Positions 1-5,879 of a stretch of DNA of 5,922 bases are shown here, piece by piece (within the stretch, counting starts at the first letter, position 1; each line of letters begins with the position of its first letter). The DNA comes from DATGZX01 sp035296965 (GTDB lineage Bacteria > Planctomycetota > Planctomycetia > Gemmatales > Gemmataceae): positions 1-5,922 of the forward strand of contig DATGZX010000322.1 in assembly GCA_035296965.1 (NCBI GenBank), written 5' to 3'. The position numbers were made by a program, and so were the translations under genes. The notes under the pieces are model-generated. The model saw nothing but the letters and a program-made list of their open reading frames with translations. It was not told the origin of the DNA and did no database searches.

Positions 1-1
1 G

Positions 2-637
2 TTAGGCAGGTTGGAGGAAGCTCGGGATCAATTCCGTCAGGCCGCTGCCCTGGGCTACAAGCGAGCAATTGGCGAACGCGCCTTCTGTGAAAAGCTAATG
101 GCCATGCGCTTGCGGCTGCCTACCGTGCTTGCAGGCAAGGATCGGCCGACCGATGCCTTGGAATTGCTCACGTTGGCTATACTTTGTCAAAACAACCTCG
201 AACGCCGCTATGCTGCTGCTGCGGAATTCTACGCTGAAGCTTTCGCCGCAAAGCCAAGTTATGCGACGGACCCGAGCGCGTACCACCGCTATAACGCTGC
301 CTCCAGCGCGATTCTCGCCGGCTTCGGTCGGGGCGTGGATGCCGCAACGTTGGACGAGGCGGCCAAAGCCAGGCTGCGCCATCAGGGCCTGGAGTGGTTG
401 AATGCCGAGGTGGTGCTCTGGACCAAGCATCTGGCTAGCTGGTCCTCTTTGAATCGTGGCAGAGCCGTAGAGATGCTGCGCTACTGCCAATTAGATAAAG
501 ATCTACTCTCGGTGCGCTGCGGGAGCTTTCTGGCCACCATCCCGGCCGAGGAGTTGAAGCTGTGGGCGAAGCTTTGGGCAGACGTCGAGAACGGCATTAA
601 GAAGATCGGCGCGCCCCCGTCTGGTTCGGTGAAGTAG
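2..637 (+). CDS. C-terminal part of planctomycete-type Ser/Thr kinase/TPR protein (5' end outside window)
   Basis: The frame is open from the window edge, so this is the 3' end of a longer gene; the TTG at 11 is only an internal codon. The visible ~211 residues are alpha-helical and TPR-like. Family-like blocks in order are LPTVLAGKDRPTDALELLTL, a RRYAAAAEFYAEAF helix, a YHRYNAASSAILAG helix, KARLRHQGLEWLNAEVVLWT, and a closing IPAEELKLWAKLWADVE. From memory, this series closes many planctomycetal proteins that begin with a Hanks-type Ser/Thr kinase or WD40 domain, where it probably serves as a protein-interaction module. No kinase motif is visible here, so the enzymatic part is inferred from family architecture. 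The usual conserved HW in the segment after the WT helix is replaced by a divergent RYCQLDKDLLSVRC, suggesting some drift. The stop is TAG at 635-637. No terminator hairpin follows, and the next 770 bp are gene debris. Confidence 0.72.
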   Translation, partial: LGRLEEARDQFRQAAALGYKRAIGERAFCEKLMAMRLRLPTVLAGKDRPTDALELLTLAILCQNNLERRYAAAAEFYAEAFAAKPSYATDPSAYHRYNAASSAILAGFGRGVDAATLDEAAKARLRHQGLEWLNAEVVLWTKHLASWSSLNRGRAVEMLRYCQLDKDLLSVRCGSFLATIPAEELKLWAKLWADVENGIKKIGAPPSGSVK

Positions 638-689
638 ATCAGCAAACGACCCATTTCGCCCGTCAGAGTTTGCTCCACAGGACGAACGG

Positions 690-850
690 GCCCTTCATCC
701 CGCGAGAGCAAGAACTTGAGGAAACTTACGCCGCGGTACTTGCAGGTCTGCTGCACGCTCAACAGGACAAGGTATTCCGACAGCCCCTCCTCGCCCATCT
801 GACCATCGTAGCTCAAGGACGCCAACATCGCTGCCGGTACGCCGATCACC
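690..850 (-). pseudogene. Remnant of transposase C-terminus (IS66-like)
   Basis: The minus strand reads ...EGLSEYLVLLSVQQTCKY followed by RGVSFLKFLLSRD (about 783 down to 697). This resembles the end of IS66-type transposases, in which a final helix with a QTC/ARTC-like element is followed by an aromatic-Leu 'FLxFL' segment. Reading upstream in this frame gives PDGTVIGVPAAMLASLSYDG and then a stop (TAA, complement of 862-864). Most of the gene, including the DDE core, is therefore missing. No RBS precedes the possible GTG at 849. Whatever the exact family, the protein-like composition argues for a real relic. The IS66 label is from memory of family C-termini and is the weaker part of the call. 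Confidence 0.4.
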
Positions 851-904
851 GTTCCATCCGGTTACAATGGCTACATTGACGGCGGCATTCTGAATGGAAC
901 GATC

Positions 905-1030
905 GAGGCGCAAACCGGAGATCGGATCACGGCCCTATTGCACCGGCGGCAGGAACAAGAGCTGCTCCTGGATGTCGGGCGCTAATTGCCTCAGGTTCGT
1001 GATCTGCCCTTTCGATGCAGTTCCCTTGGA
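905..1030 (-). pseudogene. Remnant of recombinase-associated HTH protein tail (LAPDIQE motif)
   Basis: The minus strand reads ITNLRQLAPDIQEQLLFLPP, then VQ, a TAG stop (complement of 935-937), then GRDPISGLRL in the same frame. In phage- or plasmid-type modules carrying a large serine recombinase, I recall a companion or C-terminal HTH region ending in 'NLLxLAPDIQExILFLPxVxRGRDPI', and the match spans the stop. The interruption where a basic residue is expected (VxRGRDPI), together with an upstream TAG (complement of 1031-1033), shows that this is a dead fragment. It overlaps the FtsX-like remnant on the other strand by about 15 bp, which marks a likely rearrangement junction near 1015-1030. 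Confidence 0.45.
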
Positions 1031-1140
1031 CTACAGCGGCGACGATCTTGGTGTTGATGTTGATTAGCGCCGCCCTCGCCAGCCTCGTTCCCGCACTGCG
1101 CATGGGACGAATGCACATTGCCGAAGCAATTGGGCAAGAG
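1012..1140 (+). pseudogene. Remnant of FtsX-like ABC transporter permease C-terminus
   Basis: The plus strand reads MQFPWTTAATILVLMLISAA, then LASLVPALRMGRMHIAEAIGQE. This is a hydrophobic helix followed by a 'PAxRxxRxxxxEAIxxE' tail, the usual ending of MacB/LolC/FtsX-type permeases (last transmembrane segment plus the short cytoplasmic end, typically PARRAARxxPxEALRxE). Only ~42 residues remain. The frame is closed upstream by TGA at 1000-1002, and after GQE it runs on to 1308 with unrelated sequence that lacks the family's stop. The rest of the permease and any partner ATPase are absent. The ATG at 1015 has no good RBS. It is most likely a stranded 3' end and not a small gene. Confidence 0.5.
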
Positions 1141-1204
1141 CGAAATCGAATGGGCTCGTTGGGCCGCACAGGCGGAGCGCGAGTCGCAGGTCCGCTGTTC
1201 CGCG

Positions 1205-1305
1205 TCCCAGAAGATGGGCATCAGAACGGTTGCGAGTGTCCTTCTGCGGCGGTATTCTTGGCCGTTAAACTTGTAGCCGCCGGTACACACGTATGTCTTC
1301 GGAAA
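1205..1305 (-). pseudogene. Possible remnant of DUF2924-type protein C-terminus
   Basis: The minus strand contains VCTGGYKFNGQEYRRRRTLA, then TVLMPIFWDA. The spacing G-Y-x-F-x-G-x-x-Y-R followed by a short helix and W-D resembles the end of DUF2924 proteins (roughly GFEYxGxxYRSLSAIAxxITGTxWNG). DUF2924 genes often sit just upstream of serine-recombinase genes, and the LAPDIQE remnant lies downstream on the same strand, so the order fits. The match is short, with the SLSA part replaced by basic residues, so chance similarity cannot be excluded. Confidence 0.28.
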
Positions 1306-1394
1306 TAAGTGGCTGGCCATTCTGTTGCTGCGGATGGTAGTTCAAGGAATCGCCTGACTAGTCGACAACCAGCAAGTCAGGGGCATCGCCATTC

Positions 1395-1400
1395 GGGAGG
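1395..1400 (+). promoter_or_regulatory. Ribosome binding site deciding the PHP-gene start
   Basis: GGGAGG lies 7 bases before the ATG at 1408. The open frame extends upstream to a GTG at 1309, but those extra 33 residues are polar and low in protein character. A hydrophobic export segment begins directly after the 1408 ATG, so 1408 is the preferred start. Confidence 0.65.
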
Positions 1401-1407
1401 GCTTCCG

Positions 1408-4400
1408 ATGGGTTCACGCGTTCGTCGGGGAGTTGCCGGTCTAACCGTTCTTGGGGTCTTCGCCCTCGTCGTTTTTTCGATGGGGCAGGTTCTCCACGGT
1501 ACTGCCCAGCAGGCGAAGCCTGGGCCGGCAAGACATCGACCCGCGGGCCGCCCGATTGTCATGGGCGCCAACCTGGTCGGCCTGGAGATTGAGCTAGGTC
1601 TCCAGGACAAGGGACCAACGCCTTGGGGCGGCGACATCCACCCTTCTGAAGGGCGTGTGGTCAGCATTGAGGTATTGCGCGGCGGCCCGAACGCCCGGGC
1701 GTCCGGCAATCACTTTACTTGCCACTCGGTTCGCCGCATGGTGCAGCAAAAACCGGTTTTTCTCGGTCCGATCTTGCACGTCAATCTGGATGCCGAGCTG
1801 TCCGCCAAGGTGACTGTGAATTCGGCACAGGGCAAGTTTGAGTTTGCCCTGTCTGACTTGACGATGGGGACCGCCAAGCATTTCCTGGGCGGTCAGGTTT
1901 CTGTCAATCGTGAAAATGCCGCGATGCGGTTGACAGAACCTGATATGGAAGACGATTACCCGACGATGGCCAAAGGACAAGACGGCGCTGTCTGGCTCGC
2001 GTACGTTGCCTATCAACCCGGCCCGCCAATCATCCCGGAGAGGCTCCAGGCCCAGAACTTCGAAACGCTCGTCCCCAAGGGAAACGGCGACCAGATCCGC
2101 CTCATGCGCTGGGACGGCAGAGCATGGCAGCCGCCTCTGGACGTGACAGAACCCGGCCTCGACGTCTGGCGGCCCACCGCCACCGTGGACGGCAAGGGCG
2201 ATGTCTGGATCGCCTGGAGCCAACAGGTGGATGGCGACTGGGAGATCTTCTATCGCCGTTACACCCCGGCGACCAGCCAGCAGCCACAGGGCCAGTGGTC
2301 CGAGATCGTGCGCCTCACCCGCAGTCCCGGTTCTGACATCTTTGTCGCAGCTACAACCGATTCCCAAGGGGTAGTATGGCTCGCGTGGCAAGCATGGCGC
2401 AAGGACAATTTCGACATCATGCTCGCCGCCCTCTCGGACGGCCATCCCTGGAAAGAGCCACGCGTGCTGTCCACCAGCCCGGCCAACGACTGGAGTCCTG
2501 CCATCGCTGCGGACAAGCTCGGCAACGTCTACGTAGCCTGGGACACGTATGACAAGGGCAATTATGACGTGATCCTCGCCGTGGTCGGCAAAGAGCCCAT
2601 GGTAATGACCGTGGCTGGCTCGGCGCATTTCGAGGCACGCCCCAGCATCGTTTGCGATGACAAGAATCGTCTCTGGATTGCGTACGAAGAAGGCGACGAG
2701 CAGTGGGGAAAGGATTACTGCGGCGATCACTACCGCAGGATACCGTTGCCGAAGAACCCCGGCGCCGCTCTCTATATTCATCGCACCGTCAAGGTGAAGT
2801 GCCTCGCTAATGGAAAGCTGATGCAGCCGGCCGATGACCTGGAGCAAGTGCTGAAGGCCAAGCTCCCCCGCAACAGGAGCTTGCCGCGACTTTGTCTAGA
2901 TACCACGGGTGGGCTCTGGCTTCTCGTGCGGCATCATGCCAAGCCCGGCGCCGCCGGAGAGAACTGGAGTAGTTACGCTTTGCGCTACGATGGCCGACAC
3001 TGGTCGTTCCCTCAACCACTGTCCAACTCATCCAATGTGATGGACGTGCGGCCGGCTCTCGTGCCCCATGGGCAGGGGATTCTGGCAGTTTACAGCGGCG
3101 ACGACCGAACCGCGGGGACTTTGAGCCGGAAGCAGGCAGACCTGTTTGCATGCATGCTCCAGCCGACCGGACCGGCGCATGTGCCCGAGCTAGTGGCCGA
3201 CGCAGAAACCAGGGAAGCCGTCGTGCCGGTCGTGCACCCGGACGAAGCGAAGGATGTGGCCCGCATGCGCGGGACCGTGATCGAGGCCGAGGGTAACAAG
3301 CTGCGCCTGCTGCGCGGCGAGTTCCATCGGCATACAGAATACAGCTCCCACCAGGACCAGGACGGTTCACTGGAAGACGCCTGGCGTTACGCTCTTGACC
3401 CTGCGGCGCTGGACTGGATCGGCATAGGGGATCATGACAACGGCTATGGCCATGAGTACCCGTGGTGGCAGATGCAAAAGATCACTGATCTTTTCCAGAA
3501 CGCGCCGCAGTTCGTGGCCGTTCACACCTACGAGCGCAGTGTGGTCTACCCGAATGGCCACCGCAACGTAATCATGCCGCATCGGGGCATCCGGCCGCTA
3601 CCGCGCGGCATCCTCAAGGGTACGCCGGAGGGAGGCACGCCTGACACCAAGCAGCTCTACGCCTACCTGAAGTTTTTCGGAGGCATTTGCGCTTCGCACA
3701 CGAGCGCAACCAATATGGGCACGGACTGGCGCGACAACGATCCCGAGGTGGAGCCGATTGTGGAGATCTACCAAGGTCATCGCCACAACTACGAACATGC
3801 AGGCGCTCCGCGCGCGCCGACTGCTGCAACTCAAGTCGGCGGTTATGAGCCTGCCGGGTATGTCTGGAACGCGCTGGAGAAAGGCTACCGACTAGGCTTC
3901 GAAGCCTCCAGCGACCACATTAGTACGCACATCAGTTATGCAGTCTTGCTCACGCAAGACGTTTCGCGTCAAGGGATCATCGACGCCTTCAAGAAACGGC
4001 ACAGCTATGGTGCCACCGACAACATCCTCCTCGACGTTCGTTCGGGCCGCTACATCATGGGCGATCAGTTCGATACTGCCAAACGACCGGAATTGGACAT
4101 TCATGTCCAAGGCACGGCCCCGATTGCCAAATTGCACGTCATACGAGACAACAAGTACGTTTACTCTGCCGAGCCAAAGGAGCGCGAGGTCAACTTGAAA
4201 TACGTGGACATGGAGGCCAAACCTGGCAAGACAAGCTATTACTATGTGTGCCTCGAGCAACAGGACGGCAACCTAGATGACCATTTCGCAAATCGCTGCG
4301 CAGCTGCAATTGCCCTTGGTAAAACGGGGCGTTTACGTCAAGCTGGCAGTTCGCCCCCGTCACGTGGCAAGGATGTCCGTCATGCCAAACCCATTTGCGC

Positions 4401-4788
4401 CGCCGATTGCACTGGACCTCGATACGCAAAGTCGCTTGCAGGCTCTTATCCGAGCCCACTCCACGCCGCAGGCTCTGGTGTTTCGCTGCCGGATCATCTT
4501 TCGGCTCGCAGCCAAAGATCAGCCGTCCAATCTTCAAGTTGCCAACGAGTTCGGTTGCGCTCGCAACACCGTCGCTCTGTGGCACACACGCTTTCTCCAG
4601 CACGGTCTCGCTGGTCTGCAAGATGCTCCTCGCTCCGGTCGGCCACGGAGCTTTTCCCCCCGACGAACAGCTCGAAGTCGTCACGCTGGCCACCAGCAAA
4701 ACGAGCGAGCATGATTGCGTCGCCAGTCAATGGAGCCTCGACGACCTCGCCGCCGAGTTGGTCAACCGCCACGCCGACGAAGCGATGA
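1408..4788 (+). CDS. Membrane-anchored beta-propeller + PHP-domain metallohydrolase, 3' end disrupted by IS630 element
   Basis: Numbering starts from the ATG at 1408. A short basic head (RVRR) and a hydrophobic segment at about 8-29 suggest a signal anchor or signal peptide, hence location outside the cytoplasm. Residues ~55-180 form a beta-rich domain. About seven repeats of the type D-x-x-G-x-V-W-[LI]-A-W begin near 181, 252, 309, 360, 408, 490 and 545, suggesting a beta-propeller. From ~636 a PHP-type metal-dependent hydrolase domain follows with what look like complete ligands: FHRH (H640/H642), GDHD (D675/H676), E709, H718, H764, E786 and SDH (D836/H837). PHP domains hydrolyse phosphoesters using bound metal ions; the substrate here is unknown, and the resemblance to DUF3604 is only a recollection. 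Genuine coding ends at codon 956 (CTA, 4273-4275). The rest, to TGA-type closure at 4788, is ~170 residues of out-of-frame insertion-sequence DNA. The uninterrupted protein would have 968 residues. Confidence 0.7.
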   Translation: MGSRVRRGVAGLTVLGVFALVVFSMGQVLHGTAQQAKPGPARHRPAGRPIVMGANLVGLEIELGLQDKGPTPWGGDIHPSEGRVVSIEVLRGGPNARASGNHFTCHSVRRMVQQKPVFLGPILHVNLDAELSAKVTVNSAQGKFEFALSDLTMGTAKHFLGGQVSVNRENAAMRLTEPDMEDDYPTMAKGQDGAVWLAYVAYQPGPPIIPERLQAQNFETLVPKGNGDQIRLMRWDGRAWQPPLDVTEPGLDVWRPTATVDGKGDVWIAWSQQVDGDWEIFYRRYTPATSQQPQGQWSEIVRLTRSPGSDIFVAATTDSQGVVWLAWQAWRKDNFDIMLAALSDGHPWKEPRVLSTSPANDWSPAIAADKLGNVYVAWDTYDKGNYDVILAVVGKEPMVMTVAGSAHFEARPSIVCDDKNRLWIAYEEGDEQWGKDYCGDHYRRIPLPKNPGAALYIHRTVKVKCLANGKLMQPADDLEQVLKAKLPRNRSLPRLCLDTTGGLWLLVRHHAKPGAAGENWSSYALRYDGRHWSFPQPLSNSSNVMDVRPALVPHGQGILAVYSGDDRTAGTLSRKQADLFACMLQPTGPAHVPELVADAETREAVVPVVHPDEAKDVARMRGTVIEAEGNKLRLLRGEFHRHTEYSSHQDQDGSLEDAWRYALDPAALDWIGIGDHDNGYGHEYPWWQMQKITDLFQNAPQFVAVHTYERSVVYPNGHRNVIMPHRGIRPLPRGILKGTPEGGTPDTKQLYAYLKFFGGICASHTSATNMGTDWRDNDPEVEPIVEIYQGHRHNYEHAGAPRAPTAATQVGGYEPAGYVWNALEKGYRLGFEASSDHISTHISYAVLLTQDVSRQGIIDAFKKRHSYGATDNILLDVRSGRYIMGDQFDTAKRPELDIHVQGTAPIAKLHVIRDNKYVYSAEPKEREVNLKYVDMEAKPGKTSYYYVCLEQQDGNLDDHFANRCAAAIALGKTGRLRQAGSSPPSRGKDVRHAKPICAADCTGPRYAKSLAGSYPSPLHAAGSGVSLPDHLSARSQRSAVQSSSCQRVRLRSQHRRSVAHTLSPARSRWSARCSSLRSATELFPPTNSSKSSRWPPAKRASMIASPVNGASTTSPPSWSTATPTKR
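4274..4275 (+). repeat. Left copy of TA target-site duplication
   Basis: This TA is the last two bases of the host Leu codon CTA and directly abuts the left inverted repeat. IS630/Tc1 elements insert at TA and duplicate it; the second copy is at 5700-5701. Confidence 0.85.
4276..4306 (+). repeat. Left terminal inverted repeat (IRL) of the IS630 element
   Basis: Compared with the right end, 24 of 31 positions match. The shared blocks are GATG, CCATTT, CAA, TC, CTG, GCAG and TG. The mismatches are spread singly, mostly transitions, which suggests long co-existence and not a wrong boundary. An ATG at 4277 lies inside the repeat but is not the likely transposase start. Confidence 0.85.
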
Positions 4789-5702
4789 CGCGCTCCACCA
4801 TTTGGCGTATCTTGAATACCGGCGACATCAAACCCCACCGCAGCGTCTACTGGCTCAACAGCCACGATTCCGACTTCGACGCCAAGGCCCAAGACATCTG
4901 CAAGTTGTATGTCCAGGCTCCCGTCTTGTATCAGCATGGCGAGTTGGTCGTTTGCACCGACGAAAAAACCGGCATGCAAATCCTCCAGCGAAAACATCCC
5001 ACGATCTTGGTCGAACCGGGCAAACCCGAAAGACGCGAACACGAATACATCCGCCACGGCGCCCGTTGCCTGATCGCCTCGTTCGTCGTCCCCACCGGCA
5101 AGGTCGTGTGGGACTTGGGCGTGACACGCACCAGCGTCGATTTCGCTGCCCATCTGGCCCATGTCGCGTCGCAGTTCCCCGACCAGCAACGCTGCCATTG
5201 GATCCTCGACAACCTGAACACCCATTGGAGCCTGGATGTCTGCGAACTGCTGGCGAAACTCAACGGCCTGCCTTTCCACAAGAAAGACCTGCGCACCGGC
5301 AAGCAACGACGCGCCTTCCTGACCGATCCCGATCACAAGCACGTCTTCCACTTCACGCCCAAGCACGGCTCGTGGCTCAACCAGGTCGAACTGTGGTTCG
5401 GCACCTTGGCTCGCCGCTTCCTGAAGCGCGGCGACTTCGCATCGGCCCAGGAATTCGTCGCACGCTTGACCGCGTACTTGGACGACCACAACGCGCACCG
5501 CGCTCACCCCTATCGCTGGACCTACACCGGGCAACCTTTGGTTCGCGCCACGCCCTTCAGCCAAACACGGCGCCAGCAACGATTCGGTCGAGCTTGGTTC
5601 AGCTCCCGTCCCCAGCGTTTCGACCGCTTCCTCTACCCCCTTCGCCCCTACCAACGTCACCCGACTGACAACTGCTCAGGGACTTGTAAAATGGCCATCT
5701 AG
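4382..5702 (+). CDS. IS630-family DDE transposase, two frames joined at a T4C6 run
   Basis: The N-terminal part reads from ATG 4382 (AAGG nine bases upstream; ATG 4373 is an alternative with no spacing). It holds a winged/HTH region at about residues 30-90, with NLQVANEFGCARNTVALW as the recognition unit and the family phrase GLAGLQDAPRSGRPR. Near 4660 the coding moves by +1 (or -2) into another frame beginning DEQLEVV. Taking join 4382-4660 with 4662-5702 gives 439 residues. The catalytic triad appears intact: D193 in CTDEKTG, D276 in ILDNLNTH and E336 in HGSWLNQVELWF, followed by the family tail NAHRAHPYRWTYTGQPLVR. It cuts and rejoins DNA at TA sites. The shift could be programmed frameshifting, a disabling indel or an assembly error at the homopolymer. 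The stop TAG (5700-5702) lies outside the element, in target TA plus one host G. Confidence 0.85.
4652..4661 (+). other. T4C6 run at the transposase frame junction
   Basis: The run TTTTCCCCCC sits exactly where the HTH frame (ending SGRPRSFSP) must give way to the DDE frame (starting DEQLEVV). Neither frame is convincing as transposase on the far side of this point. The required shift is one base forward or two back. Homopolymer runs are typical both of slippery sites and of indel errors. Confidence 0.6.
5669..5699 (-). repeat. Right terminal inverted repeat (IRR) of the IS630 element
   Basis: Read inward on the minus strand it starts GATGGCCATTTTACAAGTCC and pairs with the left end at 24 of 31 positions. 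It overlaps the last codons of the transposase frame, so the C-terminal residues (SGTCKMAI) are encoded by the repeat itself. Confidence 0.85.
5700..5701 (+). repeat. Right copy of TA target-site duplication
   Basis: This TA follows the right inverted repeat directly. It supplies the first two bases of the transposase stop codon (TAG with host G5702). Confidence 0.85.
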
Positions 5703-5740
5703 CTTGGGCGTCGCCTTTGTGGATTACCTACAAACCATGA
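5702..5740 (+). pseudogene. Displaced 3' end of the PHP-domain gene (last 12 residues and stop)
   Basis: Reading from 5702 gives AWASPLWITYKP and then TGA at 5738-5740. Joined to codon 956 (CTA at 4273-4275), it continues the host protein as ...YYYVCLEQQDGNLAWASPLWITYKP. That is the natural end of the C-terminal beta-strand domain in PHP proteins of this type (a 'DGxLAWxSPxWI' ending, from memory). It has no start of its own and is no longer translated as part of the host protein. Confidence 0.85.
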
Positions 5741-5824
5741 GAATTTTTCGAAGGCGGGTTCTGGGAACAGTCAATAAAGGCTAAGAGGCTGCCAAACAAC
5801 TGACTTTTGAGCGCACGACGGATT

Positions 5825-5839
5825 TGGCACGGCATTTGC
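5825..5839 (+). promoter_or_regulatory. rpoN-dependent promoter: Sigma-54 (RpoN) -24/-12 promoter
   Basis: TGGCAC, five bases, then TTGC matches the -24/-12 consensus fully, with the invariant GG and GC twelve bases apart. It would start RNA near 5851, leaving a leader of about 29 bases before the ATG at 5880. It sits between the end of the PHP gene and a start codon with a strong RBS, in the right orientation. Transcription from such promoters needs an AAA+ enhancer-binding activator, whose sites I could not identify in 5741-5824. Confidence 0.65.
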
Positions 5840-5866
5840 GCCTCGTCATGAACAGATCTCTATTGC

Positions 5867-5872
5867 AAGGAG
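5867..5872 (+). promoter_or_regulatory. Ribosome binding site of the downstream gene
   Basis: AAGGAG lies 7 bases before the ATG at 5880. It favours that start over the out-of-frame ATG at 5848, which lies upstream of the predicted sigma-54 transcript start. Confidence 0.6.
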
Positions 5873-5879
5873 AACTGTC

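Larger units (their letters stand above)
638..1407. other. Gene-free stretch holding remnants of mobile and transport genes
   Basis: No open frame here gives a complete recognisable protein. Several short stretches do look like pieces of known families, on both strands and in shifting frames: an IS66-like transposase tail, a recombinase-associated HTH tail, an FtsX-like permease tail and a possible DUF2924 tail. They are listed separately. The pattern of truncated ends, in-frame stops and no start/RBS pairs fits decayed mobile-element cargo between two host genes. No tRNA, CRISPR repeat or convincing terminator was seen. Confidence 0.6.
4276..5699 (+). mobile_element. IS630/Tc1-family insertion sequence, 1424 bp, inserted in the PHP gene
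   Basis: The boundaries are set by three agreeing lines of evidence. First, imperfect terminal inverted repeats start GATGACCATTT on the left and, read inward on the other strand, GATGGCCATTT on the right. Second, there is a TA on each side, the target duplication of this family. Third, the split host gene rejoins in frame when the element and one TA are removed. One transposase is encoded in the same direction as the host gene, in two frames. At 1424 bp the element is somewhat longer than many IS630 members, in keeping with a ~439-residue transposase. No passenger gene is present. The element is intact end to end, so the insertion may be fairly recent, although the two ends have diverged from each other. 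Confidence 0.9.

Noticed and set aside
812..985. Plus-strand stretch ending ALLHRRQEQELLLDVGR-stop
   Set aside because: It looks protein-like but is the complement of the LAPDIQE relic, which matches a known motif better, and it has no start or RBS.
1309..1407. Upstream GTG at 1309 as the start of the PHP gene
   Set aside because: The added 33 residues are not protein-like. The ATG at 1408 has GGGAGG at 7 bases and is followed at once by the export segment.
1594..2847. Long minus-strand open frame (417 codons) across the PHP gene
   Set aside because: It is antisense to a clearly coding region, shows no recognisable domain, and is explained by the GC-rich codon pattern of the plus-strand gene.
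4277..4381. ATG at 4277 as the transposase start
   Set aside because: It lies inside the inverted repeat without an RBS, and the first ~33 residues do not resemble an IS630 N-terminus; homology-like sequence begins near 4382.
4494..5660. Long minus-strand open frame (388 codons) across the transposase
   Set aside because: It mirrors the transposase coding sequence; the plus strand carries the DDE motifs and HTH.
5741..5824. Terminator or sigma-54 enhancer sites after the PHP gene
   Set aside because: Only tiny palindromes (TTCGAA, GTTC-TGG-GAAC) are present; there is no stem followed by a T-run and no repeated activator motif.
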